DNA of 64,000 bases from Methanosarcina acetivorans C2A (GCF_000007345.1 NC_003552.1:4464001-4528000), one strand, 5' to 3'; positions 9,536 through 19,666 are shown, counted from the stretch's first letter. The notes: generated from the letters alone by a model not told the origin. Program-made: numbers and translations.

Positions 9536-9871
9536 GATGAATCCTCTTTTTGATTATACGAATGTGATACGGGTTTCACCCGGGAGATTCCGGAATCCTG
9601 CAGGACTGTGAACCCCGCCTGAACGGGAAGAAGGTATCCGGAAGCATGATAAGTTGAAAGTTAAAAGCAATGGAAACGAATACAGATTGGAAGACCCTAT
9701 ATAAAATTGTATCATAAATTTCCGGCAAAAATCCCTCGGCCAGACCCGGAATTCCTGCCAGTTTCCCAGAGCCGGGAAGAGGATTTTCGAAGGAACAAAC
9801 TGCACGAAGCAGCTTTTATGAAACTACCTTCACGAAATAAACTGCATGAAAGATCATCTTGGGGGCATTAC
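9536..9871. other. Intergenic, cfbE to cfbD
   Basis: 336 bp without a recognisable gene. It has two related AAACTGCA(C/T)GAA segments near 9800-9850. It is the largest gap in the cfb cluster, so cfbD may have its own promoter here. Confidence 0.45.
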
Positions 9872-11290
9872 TTAACGGAAACATTTCACTGATGAGAGAA
9901 TTATGTCTTCTGTGCCTGCAAGTTCCGAAGCCTTCTGAAGCCCTTCCGGAAGGCTGCCTGCATAAGAGGCATTTTCAGCAGCCACTGCCTCCATTCTCTC
10001 ACCCACCAGTATAATATGCCTGCACTTCGTACCGAACTTTTCTAAAAACCCCTGCACTGAGCCCGGGGGCAAACCCTCACAGACCTGAGAAGCTTCCTCT
10101 CCGAGGATAAGGATTATATTTCCCTTTTTTTCGTCCTTTTTCTTCAGGAGAGCGTACTCAAGTGCTTTTTCTGCCGAAAGGATATCCATTCCGGAGTTGG
10201 AATTATCAACCAGGACAACCCCGTTAAGTTCCTTTTCCTGCATCCTGCCTGAAAGTCCCCTGAACTCCTCAAGCACCGAAACAATAGCTTCCAGCCCAAC
10301 CCCCAGTTCGAGAGCAGCTGCCGACGCTGCAACAAAGGCTGTCCTGTATGCCGAACTGTTATATCCCGGGCACAGGGAAGCTGAAAAAAGCTCTTCTCCT
10401 CTGCGGAGAAAATGAAGGGTCAGGTTTTTTTCAGCTCCTGATTCGGTTTCCAGAACAAAATCGGGAGCATCAGCCAGCTTAAGATAGGAATCTGAACAAA
10501 ATGGGTCCTTAAAGGTAAGAACCTTTGCAAGGCTCCCTTTTGCAGCCTCAAGGGCTTTTTCTGCCCCGGCGTTGAGAAGAAGGGTGCTTCCGGGTCTGGC
10601 ATTCAGGACAAGCTGAAGTTTTGCATCGCTTGCAAGGGAAGTGTTGTTTGCAATTCCGTAATCAGGGGAAAGAGTTGTCAGGATCCCGAGGTCTGCAGTA
10701 CCTGTAGCTCCTATAGAGATTTCAAAGATGAAGAATTCAGGCCGGATTTCCTGCTCAAGGCTTTTTTCAACGGCTATCAGGATACTCCCCGGAGTAATGC
10801 TCAGGCCCCTGTGAATAAGAAAAGGAATGCCTGCTTTCCAGGCTTCAAGCCCGCGAGAGGTATGGAGCACGACCTTGAAACTGCGGGAAAGCATGTCGGC
10901 GAGCAGAGATGCAGTGCTTGTTTTTGCTTTTACGCCTGTTATCTCAACTATTTTGATTTCCGAAAGCCTGGGATCGGCCTGCAGGATTTTCCCTACGGCT
11001 TCGTGGTGTGAGAGAACAGTTTTTCCTTCGGACCTGGCTTTTATAAGCATGGGATAGGCAGGGTCCAGGTGTACGGGCGCTATCAGGAGATCGAAATCGG
11101 ATACGGGGAGAGGAGCTTTTGAACAGCGTATGCCGTACTTTTCCTCAAGCTCCCCGAGCAGCGCCTGATCCACGGTTCCGTAAACGTCTACGCCGGAAAC
11201 GTCATTTCCCAGAGCTGCGAGTTTTCTTGCGATAGGAATCCCGCCATGGGTCAGGTCAAGCACGGCGAGCTTCTTCCGGAACAGGTCCAT
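9872..11290 (-). CDS. cfbE: Coenzyme F430 synthetase (Mur ligase-like)
   Basis: 472 residues, a Mur-ligase homologue. It uses ATP to close the last carbocyclic ring of 15,17(3)-seco-F430-17(3)-acid to give F430. The N-terminal Rossmann-like part ([15 protein letters not shown]) is followed by the ATP-binding loop [13 protein letters not shown] (about 116-128) and the C-terminal ligase domain with [12 protein letters not shown]. It does not resemble true MurC-F outside the core motifs. Encoded directly after cfbA with a 26-bp gap. Confidence 0.92.
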   Translation of the reverse strand: MDLFRKKLAVLDLTHGGIPIARKLAALGNDVSGVDVYGTVDQALLGELEEKYGIRCSKAPLPVSDFDLLIAPVHLDPAYPMLIKARSEGKTVLSHHEAVGKILQADPRLSEIKIVEITGVKAKTSTASLLADMLSRSFKVVLHTSRGLEAWKAGIPFLIHRGLSITPGSILIAVEKSLEQEIRPEFFIFEISIGATGTADLGILTTLSPDYGIANNTSLASDAKLQLVLNARPGSTLLLNAGAEKALEAAKGSLAKVLTFKDPFCSDSYLKLADAPDFVLETESGAEKNLTLHFLRRGEELFSASLCPGYNSSAYRTAFVAASAAALELGVGLEAIVSVLEEFRGLSGRMQEKELNGVVLVDNSNSGMDILSAEKALEYALLKKKDEKKGNIILILGEEASQVCEGLPPGSVQGFLEKFGTKCRHIILVGERMEAVAAENASYAGSLPEGLQKASELAGTEDIILSSVKCFR

Positions 11291-11316
11291 GATAATACCG
11301 GACCCTGAGCCTTAAA

Positions 11317-11709
11317 TTACAGGGCTTCCTGAACCCTCTTGAAAACGAGGTCTGCAATCAGTTCGTCGGCGCCGAGGGGCTTTGCGTAGCAGAGGGGAAC
11401 GTCCTTTCCATCGATATTAAGAATTCCACAGCCTTTTTCGTCCAGACTCAGGATTCCAGGGATGTCCTTTGTGATGTGGACACCTGATGCAAGGAAGACC
11501 GGTACTGCTGCAATCTTTGTTACTCCTGTGCCTGCAAAACCTGCAATTGCTTCTTCCAGGGTCGGTTCACTGTTTTCCATAAACCCTGCTCTGACAACAA
11601 CATCGCTGTGCTTCTGGGCGATGTAATCTGCGATCTGGCTGACTACTTCCTTGTTGTAAGGAAGCTTGCTCCCGTGGCCGATGGCCAGGATTCCGAGTTT
11701 CTCAGTCAT
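11317..11709 (-). CDS. cfbA: Sirohydrochlorin nickelochelatase (short CbiX type)
   Basis: 130 residues, the small homodimeric class II chelatase. It puts Ni(II) into sirohydrochlorin, the first committed step to F430 (it can also insert cobalt in vitro). Metal-binding His in [11 protein letters not shown] (about 13) and the second in [12 protein letters not shown] are present. It is the first gene of the leftward cfb cluster. The His-rich loop found in some homologues is missing. Confidence 0.93.
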   Translation of the reverse strand: MTEKLGILAIGHGSKLPYNKEVVSQIADYIAQKHSDVVVRAGFMENSEPTLEEAIAGFAGTGVTKIAAVPVFLASGVHITKDIPGILSLDEKGCGILNIDGKDVPLCYAKPLGADELIADLVFKRVQEAL

Positions 11710-12319
11710 TTTTAAACCTCATTTTTGATCTAAACTTAAAGCGGTTATTCGGATTGTGTTCATTCGGATTGTGTTCATTCGGATTGTGTTTAACACAATT
11801 CTTCGAATTTGTAACATCAATGAGATTAACATAGTTAGGATTTATATGATATAACCTTTTTGAAAAAAAGAAACAACGGGAGAAAGTTTTGAGAGATCTG
11901 AATCGAATCATAGTTGTAATAATTATTCCAATGTAAAGTATTCACAACTAAGCTAGCCCTCAGTGTTCTGTTTTTAACCTGTCTGATTTCAAAACCCCTG
12001 ATATTCATTTATGACCAAAAACAGATATAGCCAAAAACAGATGCTTAAACAATTTCTATCGATATCGTTTCACAATTTTAAAAAATCAGATCTTATGACC
12101 CGGGTATTTTTGCACCAGGCCCTTCATTTCCGCCTGAGCTTTCAGGTTTTCATTTCAGCCTGATACCAGAGCTCACTGCAGGATATGTACTAACCAAGTT
12201 GATTTGACTTAACACAAATAAAGTTGATTTTTCATACTTAGTATTAAATCATAACTGTTTTATGCTATCGAGATTTATAGCTGTTAAAATATCAGGATTT
12301 AATTTGTTTGGTAGATACA
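11710..12319. other. Divergent intergenic region
   Basis: About 600 bp between cfbA and the P1B ATPase, which are read away from each other, so it carries both promoters. It holds the 15-bp tandem repeat at 11747-11791. The rest is AT-rich without a gene. Confidence 0.5.
11747..11791. repeat. 15-bp tandem repeat, three copies
   Basis: Three exact or near-exact copies of ATTCGGATTGTGTTC just upstream of cfbA (about 40-80 bp before its start). The location in the cfb promoter or leader makes it a candidate regulatory array, but slippage is equally possible. Confidence 0.8.
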
Positions 12320-14251
12320 ATGACAAAAAACGCTTATAAAAATTCAAAAGGAAAGAATATCCGGAGCCTTATTACCCGTTACCAGGATTTTTTACTTGAT
12401 CCCGGAACGTTATTTACTATGGCAAGCGGGCTTATTCTGATAATAGCAATAGTTGCTTATCCGCAAAATATGCTGTCAGACAGCAATGCTACGGATGAGG
12501 GTAACTGGTTATATCTATTATCCGCATTGATCGGATCATCATTTATATGGTGGTCTGCTTACCAGGGGATTAAAGAAAGAGACTTTACGGCTGATATCCC
12601 TGTTACCATCGCAACAATTGCTGCTATTGCCATCGGGCAGTATTCGGCTGCTGCTGTCGTAGCCGTGCTTTTGCTCCTGGGAGGCATGCTGGAGGAACTT
12701 GTTTCCGCAAGAGCAGGAAAGGCGCTTGAATCTCTGGCAAAACTATTGCCTGATAGAGTCACTGTCAGGCGTGACGGACATGATACTGTAATTTCGCTTG
12801 AAGATGTTCAGGTAGGAGATACAATTCTGGTAAAGTCCGGGGAACGGATTGCTGTTGACGGAACCGTCCTTTCAGGTACTGCTTCGGTAAATCAGGCTGC
12901 TATTACCGGAGAAAGCCTGCCTGTTGACAAACAATCCGGAGACACGGTTTTTGCAGGAACTCTTAACGAAACGGGAGCAATGGAAATACTGGCCACTAAA
13001 GTAGGAAAAGAAACGACCCTTGGGCAAATCCACCGTCTGATTGAGGAAGCGCAGACTCAGAAGCCAAAAATAGAAAGGCTCTTGAATCGGCACGCTAAGG
13101 TTTACACCCCTACTGCAATTATCTTGGGCGGCCTGCTCTGGTGGTGGAGCGGGGACCTGACACGAGCAATAACCATGTTAATTGTCTTTTGCCCATGCGT
13201 AATGGTACTCGCTACACCTACAGCACTGGTAGCTTCGGTTGGCAATGCAGCGCTAAGGGGTAATCTCATTAAAAAAGGAGCTACCGTAGAATCCATGGCC
13301 AGGATAGACACCGTTATTTTTGATAAAACAGGGACATTAACCCACGGGGAACCAAAGCTTTCCGGGATCATACCATTGAAAAACAACGATGAGAATGACT
13401 TATTGTTGTTAGCAGCTATCGCAGAAAAATTTAGCGAGCATCCGCTTGGAAAAGCTGTTGTAAGAGCCGCAGAAGAGAAGGGATTCTCGGTTCCGGACCC
13501 CGAATCTTTTGAATCCGTGTCCGGAGTTGGCATAAAGGTTAAAACCAGCGGAAAAAACATCTTTATAGGCCGCCCTAAACAAGTATCCGGGTTGAATTTC
13601 GCGATTTCCAATGAGGTTGAAGAAAATATTGAAAAGCAATCTCAATCGGGCCACAATACCGTTCTAATGGGGATCGACAATGAAATCGTTGGATTGTTAA
13701 CATTTGAGGATAAGATCAGACCGGAATCAAAAAAGTCTGTTAAGGATCTCCACAAACTGGGAATTAAGACGATAATGGTCACCGGGGATAGCAAAGCGGT
13801 TGCAGAAAGGATAGCTAAAATCCTTGGTATAGACGAGGTACATGCTGAAGTAATGCCTCAAGAAAAGGTAGAAATCGTAAAACGTCTACAGCTGGAAGGC
13901 CATAAAGTTATATTCGTAGGTGACGGAGTAAATGACGGCCCCGCACTTGTAACGGCTGATGTCGGGGTAGCCATGGGACTTACGGGGACAGATGTGGCGA
14001 TAGAGACAGCAGAAGTTGGGCTGCTATCAGATGACCTCTTAAAAATTTCATACCTCATAAACATCTCGAGAAAGGCTATAAAGACTATCTGGCAAAATGT
14101 TGCCTTCTCACTTAGCGTCCTCTCTGTGGCAGTCGCATTAACCATACCTGGGATACTTACCCCGATAACCGGAGCATTATTACACGAACTCTCCTCAATT
14201 CCGGTGATAATGAATTCGGCAAGGCTGATTACATACGAACCCAAAGATTGA
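12320..14251 (+). CDS. P1B-type heavy-metal transporting ATPase
   Basis: 643 residues from ATG 12320 (a TTG at 12308 is also open). The order is: membrane pair, actuator domain with TGES (in NQAAITGESLPVDK), the metal-path helix with CPC (IVFCPCVMVLATPTAL), DKTGTLTHGE phosphorylation loop, the HP motif EHPLGKAV typical of P1B pumps, hinge GDGVNDGPAL, and two last membrane helices ending HELSSIPVIMNSARL. There is no N-terminal CxxC metal-binding domain. The CPC motif fits export of Cu, Zn, Cd or Pb; the end of the protein resembles the Zn/Cd/Pb group, but I cannot fix the metal. Confidence 0.9.
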   Translation: MTKNAYKNSKGKNIRSLITRYQDFLLDPGTLFTMASGLILIIAIVAYPQNMLSDSNATDEGNWLYLLSALIGSSFIWWSAYQGIKERDFTADIPVTIATIAAIAIGQYSAAAVVAVLLLLGGMLEELVSARAGKALESLAKLLPDRVTVRRDGHDTVISLEDVQVGDTILVKSGERIAVDGTVLSGTASVNQAAITGESLPVDKQSGDTVFAGTLNETGAMEILATKVGKETTLGQIHRLIEEAQTQKPKIERLLNRHAKVYTPTAIILGGLLWWWSGDLTRAITMLIVFCPCVMVLATPTALVASVGNAALRGNLIKKGATVESMARIDTVIFDKTGTLTHGEPKLSGIIPLKNNDENDLLLLAAIAEKFSEHPLGKAVVRAAEEKGFSVPDPESFESVSGVGIKVKTSGKNIFIGRPKQVSGLNFAISNEVEENIEKQSQSGHNTVLMGIDNEIVGLLTFEDKIRPESKKSVKDLHKLGIKTIMVTGDSKAVAERIAKILGIDEVHAEVMPQEKVEIVKRLQLEGHKVIFVGDGVNDGPALVTADVGVAMGLTGTDVAIETAEVGLLSDDLLKISYLINISRKAIKTIWQNVAFSLSVLSVAVALTIPGILTPITGALLHELSSIPVIMNSARLITYEPKD

Positions 14252-14421
14252 AAGAGGACGAAAAAACTTGGAAAATATTTTTGCTTTGTAAGAATTCTCC
14301 TTAATAGATAGAGATAGATTTTGGTTGAACCACTGAAATCCAACTCCCTCTCACTCAGTCTTAAATAATTTCCATTTTTTGAACAAACAGAACTTCTACA
14401 AAGCTGTATTTCATTAACGAA

Positions 14422-14586
14422 ATGAAGTCAGAAAAAATGCCTTCAAAAAATGCCCTCAATTTAGACAAAGCCTTTTATTGGCTCGGCATGGTTTCCTCAG
14501 GGAACCATTCCTGGATATCCGCAGGCATATTACTTTTTACATCCCTCGAGTTTTCCTTCCCTTGTGTGCATGTACATAACCAGTAA
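14422..14586 (+). CDS. Possible small protein, 54 aa
   Basis: Open frame from ATG with a hydrophobic middle (SWISAGILLFTSLEFSF). No Shine-Dalgarno site and no recognised family. It fills the gap between two converging genes and may be chance. Confidence 0.2.
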   Translation: MKSEKMPSKNALNLDKAFYWLGMVSSGNHSWISAGILLFTSLEFSFPCVHVHNQ

Positions 14587-14588
14587 TC

Positions 14589-15065
14589 TTAAACACCTTT
14601 GCTGCCGCTGACCTTTTCCTTTGCACGGGTCGTTTCACTTTCCTGAGAAAAAACTCTGTCAAAGTCCCCGTGCAGAGCTTTCAGGGCATATTTTTCCACG
14701 TCAATTTCCTGTTTTGTACGGATCCCGAATCTTCGGAGCACAGGTACCGGAGGGCACCAGCCCTGTATAGCATATTGAAGCAGGAAGCTTCCAGCTATTA
14801 AAGGCAGGATAAACCATTTCTTGCTCTTTCTAAAACCAAGCGCTACTCCGATTATGGAAACTACTCCCGCACGAAATTCAATAAAACGTCCTATATCCCA
14901 TTCATTATCCAGCTCTTCGATTCTTTTTGAAATCTCGTAATGGGTCTTGCCCGCATAGAACCGGACCGATGCTGCAATTTCGCGGTCGATTGCCTCATTA
15001 ATTTCAGGAGAAGTATGGGCCCTTACCCTGTCTCCCCTGACAAGCTCTCCAAAATCAGTTATCAA
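14589..15065 (-). CDS. DUF2892-like membrane protein
   Basis: 158 residues. The middle (about 60-110) resembles the two-helix DUF2892/YgaP membrane domain: FIEFRAGVVSIIGVALGF, then WFILPLIAGSFLLQYAIQGWCPP. The N-terminal half is charged and cytoplasmic and the C-terminus is Lys/Glu-rich. TTG at 15065 follows GAGGGGGAA at suitable spacing. In bacteria this membrane domain is often joined to rhodanese domains; none is present here. Function unknown. Confidence 0.7.
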   Translation of the reverse strand: MITDFGELVRGDRVRAHTSPEINEAIDREIAASVRFYAGKTHYEISKRIEELDNEWDIGRFIEFRAGVVSIIGVALGFRKSKKWFILPLIAGSFLLQYAIQGWCPPVPVLRRFGIRTKQEIDVEKYALKALHGDFDRVFSQESETTRAKEKVSGSKGV

Positions 15066-15514
15066 TGTAAAATTCCCCCTCTGAAAACATATTCAGGTTT
15101 TAACCCTGATAGGAACTGCCTGTTATTCAGGTCTTTTATTAAACGAGTGGAGGTATGGCCATATAAAATTAATCATAAAAATTTATTTGATACTCATTTA
15201 GCCGGATAAAAAAGTGGGTAAGAACAGGAACCAAAAAGGTCAAGCGGCGAAACGTACAGCTAAGATTTAAAAATCGGTTTATGGGTTCGGAAAAAATTGT
15301 TCTCTTGAACTGGAGGATAGCTCTTCAGTGTTTTATCCCTCAATTGCGCTGTCGGTTTTCATGTCATTTTTGCCCGGTTAACGGCTGGCCCAAGCCGATG
15401 CAGCGCAGGGGAGAGAAAAGATGAAAATTTCCTCCCGAATTCCGGAAGAGATAAACCGGTTAATAGCACTTGGGGGAGAGGAAAAATATGGTAAGAACTG
15501 CACCCATTCCTGCT
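15066..15514. other. Intergenic region
   Basis: About 450 bp with no supported gene, upstream of the DUF2892-like gene and downstream of the transglutaminase-like gene. Confidence 0.4.
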
Positions 15515-16351
15515 TTAGAACTCGATAAGGCCGTTAGGGTAGTATATGACGCATCCCCCACGGAAGTATTCGCCTCCGGGGTGTCTGTACCCGTTTGACC
15601 CGCTCCAGTCGAAGTTGAGCCAGTACTGCGTTGTCTGCCCGTCCTCAAGCACCCTTTCCGAGTACCAGACGTTTTCGGCATAAGGATACCGCTTTTCAAT
15701 ATAATCCAGTATGGTGTAAGCCGTCTCCCTGTTGTCCCCTATGTAAAGTTCAGGATAAGCATGCCCATAGGACTCGTTGTATGCCGTAACTACCCTTGTA
15801 TTGAAGCCCATATTTTCCAATATGGCAGACATGACAATGGAGTAGTCGTCGCAGTCTCCCGAATATCCGCTGTCGATCGTCTGGGAAGCCCCGAAGAAAA
15901 ACTCGGCGTTTTTATCGTACCTGTAGTTCCATTGCCTGTTTACGTAATTGTAAACATCACAGGCATCTTCCATATTGAATCCTGAAATCTTTCCTGTGAT
16001 ATTGAAGACCTCTTCTCCTATACTTTCCTCTCCTGAGCTTATAGCCCTCTGGAAGTTCAGGGAGAGTATCCTGTATTCTCTGGGATAAACGAAGCCTGTT
16101 CTCTCTTCGGAATACGTGGGCACTTCAGGAATACCTGAGAAGGTAATACTTTCTGCAGTTTCATTGCTGTCGGTAAGGTCTACATCTCCAGCATTTAACT
16201 CTTCTTCCGGAACCGTACCCTCATCAGGCAGCAGTTTATTCACCTCATTACTGACAAGCTCTCCACTAAGGCTGTCAGTATCCATACAGCCTGCCACCAG
16301 AGAGACGAGAAAAATAAGAAATATATATATGAAAGCCTTCGCACAGGCCAC
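15515..16351 (-). CDS. Transglutaminase-like lipoprotein
   Basis: 278 residues from GTG. Signal region IFLIFLVSLVAGC ends in a lipobox-like Cys, so it is probably a lipid-anchored outer-surface protein. The transglutaminase/protease-like core has the catalytic Cys in SGDCDDYSIVMSAI, the His in ESYGHAYPEL and an Asp in LNFDWSGSNGY. Such archaeal proteins may act as proteases or cross-linkers; the substrate is unknown. It stands alone. Confidence 0.8.
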   Translation of the reverse strand: MACAKAFIYIFLIFLVSLVAGCMDTDSLSGELVSNEVNKLLPDEGTVPEEELNAGDVDLTDSNETAESITFSGIPEVPTYSEERTGFVYPREYRILSLNFQRAISSGEESIGEEVFNITGKISGFNMEDACDVYNYVNRQWNYRYDKNAEFFFGASQTIDSGYSGDCDDYSIVMSAILENMGFNTRVVTAYNESYGHAYPELYIGDNRETAYTILDYIEKRYPYAENVWYSERVLEDGQTTQYWLNFDWSGSNGYRHPGGEYFRGGCVIYYPNGLIEF

Positions 16352-16697
16352 AAAATCAGCTCCAGAAGTAATATATGAGTTTTAGAGGGAAATAAACTTC
16401 TCTAAATTGAGAAAATGATAAATTAATGAAGTGATACAGTGATAAAGTAAATTTATTGGTCCCGGCATTTAACTCTGGTTTTAATAAAGTATTTATTCCT
16501 CCCGTCTTCGTTTTAAAAATATCCCGCATTTGGGATAATCGAGTCCCTCACAGTATTTTCCTTTAGGCAGGAAATGGGAACATGATGAAGAATATTTGCA
16601 TTTCGGATGAAAGATAGATAAAATTCCCATATATGGACTCCTTTATATTTTAAATTTCAAATATGCCCATATACACCAAACCTTAGACTGTTTCTCA
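16352..16697. other. Intergenic region
   Basis: About 345 bp, AT-rich, nothing recognised. Confidence 0.4.
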
Positions 16698-16952
16698 TCA
16701 AGCCTTAATCGGCCCCATTTCGTCCCTTGACGCCTCTGCACTTCCTGCAGTGGTCTCTGTTATTTTAAAATATGGCAGTCCCTTAACTGCCAGCTGAGCC
16801 ATAGAATATTCGAGATCCCGAGTGGGACCCTTAATCCTGGCAGGACTGGCAATGACGTTGAGCAGTTCCGCAAGGCTGGGACTGTTCGACTTCCATGTCC
16901 CGTCACTCTGGGTTTCAGCTGTAAATATTTTCCATTCTATTTTTACGGACAT
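16698..16952 (-). CDS. Small conserved-looking protein, 84 aa
   Basis: Begins MSVKIEWKIFTAETQSDG. The start is chosen because GGGGAGGAAATT lies just before this ATG; the longer frame from 17000 begins upstream of that ribosome site. No signal or membrane segment. Contains LAELLNVIASPARIKGPTRDL and a final charged tail. I do not recognise the family. Confidence 0.55.
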   Translation of the reverse strand: MSVKIEWKIFTAETQSDGTWKSNSPSLAELLNVIASPARIKGPTRDLEYSMAQLAVKGLPYFKITETTAGSAEASRDEMGPIKA

Positions 16953-17063
16953 TAATTTCCTCCCCAATAAAATGTTAATTTTATTGAGCCGCGTGCTCAA
17001 AAAAATAAATCAGTGAATACTCTAATTTAAATATTTTTATATGTTTGGATCTATAACCTTATA

Positions 17064-17117
17064 CTATCAGTATAATTATATTATTTCCTCCTTATAATAC
17101 TAGTATAATTATATTAC
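17064..17117. repeat. Duplicated AT-rich promoter-like element
   Basis: Two copies of AGTATAATTATATTA with related flanks (ATACTA), separated by about 15 bp, upstream of the 84-aa gene. Each copy contains a TATA-like box, so this may be a duplicated promoter. Confidence 0.45.
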
Positions 17118-17235
17118 TTTTCTCTTTCAAATCCTGAAATTAGTGCCCAAAAAAGAAGCCGTAAAACGGCATCAAAGGATACTGTGACCGCTGGGAGGAG
17201 CTAAAAAAAGTAAATATTACGTGCTTTTTGAGGTC

Positions 17236-18048
17236 TCACAGCCGGCTCAGGAAACCCAACACAATACGATTAAATTCAGCAGGTTTTTCCATATTTGGTA
17301 AGTGGGCGGTATCGGGTATGATAACCTTTTCTGCCCCTTCGATCTCGTTAGCGAGCAGGTCGGCTGCGCGCAGGATTTCAGGATTATCAAGGGCTCCAGC
17401 CATAACCAATACAGGAATGCTGATATCCCCAAGCCGCCCTGCAGCAGGTGGGGCGAGAGGGGAAAGCGGATTGGCGTCGTCTATGGCCCAGGTTCCATTC
17501 TCTACCGGAATCCGGTTCATCTCAGTTGCCCGCTGACGGACGCGCGAGTCCACCTGCTCAGGCTGACGGAAACTGCCATCAACCCAGAGACGGATCTGCA
17601 GGTCACTTACGCGGGCCAGGTCCCCCTGTTCAAGAGCCTGCAACATCTCCAGAAGCAGAGCTGGAGGTTCGCCCCGCATTTCAAAGCCTCCCGGAGCAGC
17701 GCTGACAACGATCAGCGACCGCACAAGTTCAGGGTGCTCGAGAGTAAAATCAATAGCTGTTTCTCCTCCCAGAGAGCAACCCAGTATGCGTGCGTGTTCT
17801 ATCCCGAGTTCCTGCAGCAGGCGGTACAGGTCCTGACGGCGGGAAACCGGGCCTGTTACGGGATCGGATTTCCCGAACCCGAGCATATCAAAACGAAGCA
17901 CCCTGTAATGCTGAGTAAAAGCTTTCCATTGCTCGTCCCACATGCGGCTGTCAACAAATCCCGCATGGATAAGCACAAGGGTCTCCCCGTTTCCCTCAAT
18001 TTCATAGTACAGCTTCCCGTCTCCAAAGTCAGCGTATCCGGCAGTCAT
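17236..18048 (-). CDS. Alpha/beta-hydrolase
   Basis: 270 residues from the ATG at 18048, preceded by AAAGGAGGGAG; an ATG 36 nt upstream is less well placed. Alpha/beta-hydrolase fold: oxyanion region LVLIHAGFVDSRMW, nucleophile elbow GCSLGGE (Ser about 91), acid in LVMAGALDNPE and catalytic His in DTAHLPNMEKP. Related to the esterase/haloperoxidase/3-oxoadipate enol-lactonase group; the substrate cannot be told. The codon use and GC content are higher than in the neighbours, which may point to bacterial origin. Confidence 0.85.
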   Translation of the reverse strand: MTAGYADFGDGKLYYEIEGNGETLVLIHAGFVDSRMWDEQWKAFTQHYRVLRFDMLGFGKSDPVTGPVSRRQDLYRLLQELGIEHARILGCSLGGETAIDFTLEHPELVRSLIVVSAAPGGFEMRGEPPALLLEMLQALEQGDLARVSDLQIRLWVDGSFRQPEQVDSRVRQRATEMNRIPVENGTWAIDDANPLSPLAPPAAGRLGDISIPVLVMAGALDNPEILRAADLLANEIEGAEKVIIPDTAHLPNMEKPAEFNRIVLGFLSRL

Positions 18049-18163
18049 TTTATCTCCCTCCTTTAATTTCAGCCCGAACTCCATATTAAGCCTGGGTTTT
18101 CTCCCCCCGGACCCTTCATAGAAACAGGAAGCGGAATATCATTAAAATTAGATTCATATAGTT

Positions 18164-18517
18164 TTAATCGGGGGGATTATAGTATTCATTTACACACTCC
18201 CCGAATAATTCTTTGGATTTTTTGAACCCTTCATATATTCCTTCCAAATGGTCCTGAGAATAATTTGGTTTTTTACGAACCACAATCGTATCTATAATCA
18301 GATTAAATCTGTCCTGCAGGTTCTGTATCTTTTCAGCCGGATCTTCATCTGGAGAAGAGGAGATAAATTTCTCCGCATTTTCCTCAAAAGTATCTTTGGC
18401 CATCTCCAGACCTTCATTTATTCCTTCTTTATAATCCGAGTAAGCCCGACCATCCTTATTCCTCTCGATCAGGTCACTGAATCTTCGGACTGTCTTTTTA
18501 ATTTTTTGTTGATCCAA
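18164..18517 (-). CDS. Small charged protein, paralogue of 18900-19250
   Basis: About 117 residues from TTG 18517, which follows AGGGGG. It is alpha-helical and charged, with no membrane segment. It shares a clear pattern with the protein at 18900: YSD(Y/F)KEG(I/M)N(E/K)GL, FEENAEKF, and GIY(E/S)GF(K/E)(K/R)SK(E/K)(L/I)FGE. The pair arose by duplication. Family not recognised; the repeated EG-x-x-G motifs suggest an internal two-fold repeat. Confidence 0.6.
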   Translation of the reverse strand: MDQQKIKKTVRRFSDLIERNKDGRAYSDYKEGINEGLEMAKDTFEENAEKFISSSPDEDPAEKIQNLQDRFNLIIDTIVVRKKPNYSQDHLEGIYEGFKKSKELFGECVNEYYNPPD

Positions 18518-18899
18518 ATTTTGCCCCCTGCAAAAACATAAAAAACTGTTTAAGAGCAGCAAAAAGCCCAGATCCTTATTTTATCGGACTTTACTTTTGA
18601 GTAATGGATTTCTTTTTTATTATTTATATTTACTTTCGCTTCAATACTTTTAAGAGGAGCAAGATAACGAATTTTTGATACCGCCCTCAGGAAATCATCA
18701 TTGGGCAAATTAGAAAAAGAATTAGCTAACTGAGAATTAAACTGAAAATAAGAAAGTAAATTAGATTTTTTTAAAGAAAGGGATTTTAGAGATCGAGATT
18801 TAAAAACAGAGATTTAAAAACAGAGATTTTAAAAACAGGGATTTTAAGGATAAAACTTTCAAGCTCGATCAAAATTATAAAAATTAGAGAGGCTTTTCA
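18518..18899. other. Intergenic with short tandem repeat
   Basis: About 380 bp between the two paralogues. It contains GAGATTTAAAAACA units in tandem near 18795-18848 and no gene. Confidence 0.45.
18795..18848. repeat. About 15-bp tandem repeat, four imperfect copies
   Basis: Consecutive units of (C/A)GAGATTTAAAAACA with 1-2 bp length changes. Non-coding. Confidence 0.7.
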
Positions 18900-19250
18900 T
18901 CAATTCTCCAGAAGAAAAACCTCTGTTACGAATTCTCCAAATATTTTTTTGGATCTTTCAAACCCGCTGTATATTCCATCCAAACGCTCTTCAGAGCGAT
19001 TTGGATTCTTTGTAAAGTTAATATCGTCTAAAAGCTGATTAAAGTCTTCCTGTAGGCTCTTTGCCATTACACCCCTATCTTCAGAGTCAGATAAAGAGAA
19101 CTTTTCTGCGTTTTCTTCGAAGGTATATCTGGCTATATCCAGGCCTTTATTCATTCCTTCTTTAAAGTCCGAATAAGCCTGGTGATCCTTGTTCATTTCG
19201 ATAGAATTGTTAAATTTTTTAACCATATCTTTAATTTTTTGTTTAGCCAA
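18900..19250 (-). CDS. Small charged protein, paralogue of 18164-18517
   Basis: 116 residues, start MAKQKIKDMVKKFNNSI. Same pattern as its neighbour: AYSDFKEGMNKGL, FEENAEKF, GIYSGFERSKKIFGE. The central part differs most. No domain recognised and no secretion signal. Same strand as its paralogue, with about 380 bp between, so the two may be regulated separately. Confidence 0.6.
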   Translation of the reverse strand: MAKQKIKDMVKKFNNSIEMNKDHQAYSDFKEGMNKGLDIARYTFEENAEKFSLSDSEDRGVMAKSLQEDFNQLLDDINFTKNPNRSEERLDGIYSGFERSKKIFGEFVTEVFLLEN

Positions 19251-19666
19251 AACTCTTCGCTTCCTTTTTTTAATTAACCTCGAGTTCGAAAATGTGTTTC
19301 TCCCTGCGAATATATACCAAAATTCTACTTATTAAAAGCATTAAATTGTCAGTTGCTATAAGAAATTTTAAGTTAAGCGTTTTAAGTTAAGCGTTTATTG
19401 ACTTCCGCCCATAAAATATTATGGTATTAAAAAAAACCTTAATATGCAAAAATATAATTCGCAAGTATTTAAACCTATTGAAGTAAAATTAAAGAACATT
19501 GAAACTTTCAGAGAGAAACTTTATTTTGCAGGCCTTACAACCGGGTTCCTGTTTTAGTTGATCGTGTCTGTAAGTGCTGCATTCTCTAACAGGAACAGAA
19601 ACGAAACTTATGTTTCAATTGCTGCTTTAAGAGAGAATATTCACTAAGAGAGAATATGCACTATTT
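19251..19666. other. Intergenic with short direct repeats
   Basis: 416 bp. TTTTAAGTTAAGCG occurs twice in tandem (19367-19395) and AAGAGAGAATAT twice (19629-19657). A weak resemblance to the 37-nt CRISPR-type repeat lies near 19546-19575, too poor to call. Confidence 0.45.

Noticed and set aside
5811-11709. Cobalamin synthesis (cbiA, cbiX) as the role of the cluster
   Set aside because: Nitrogenase-like and Mur-like partners are specific to F430.
17302-18066. 254-codon open frame opposite the alpha/beta hydrolase
   Set aside because: Shadow of a GC-rich gene; the hydrolase has a full catalytic triad.
19546-19575. CCTGTTTTAGTTGATCGTGT, like R1
   Set aside because: Matches only the T-rich centre of R1 and lies outside the island; could be chance.
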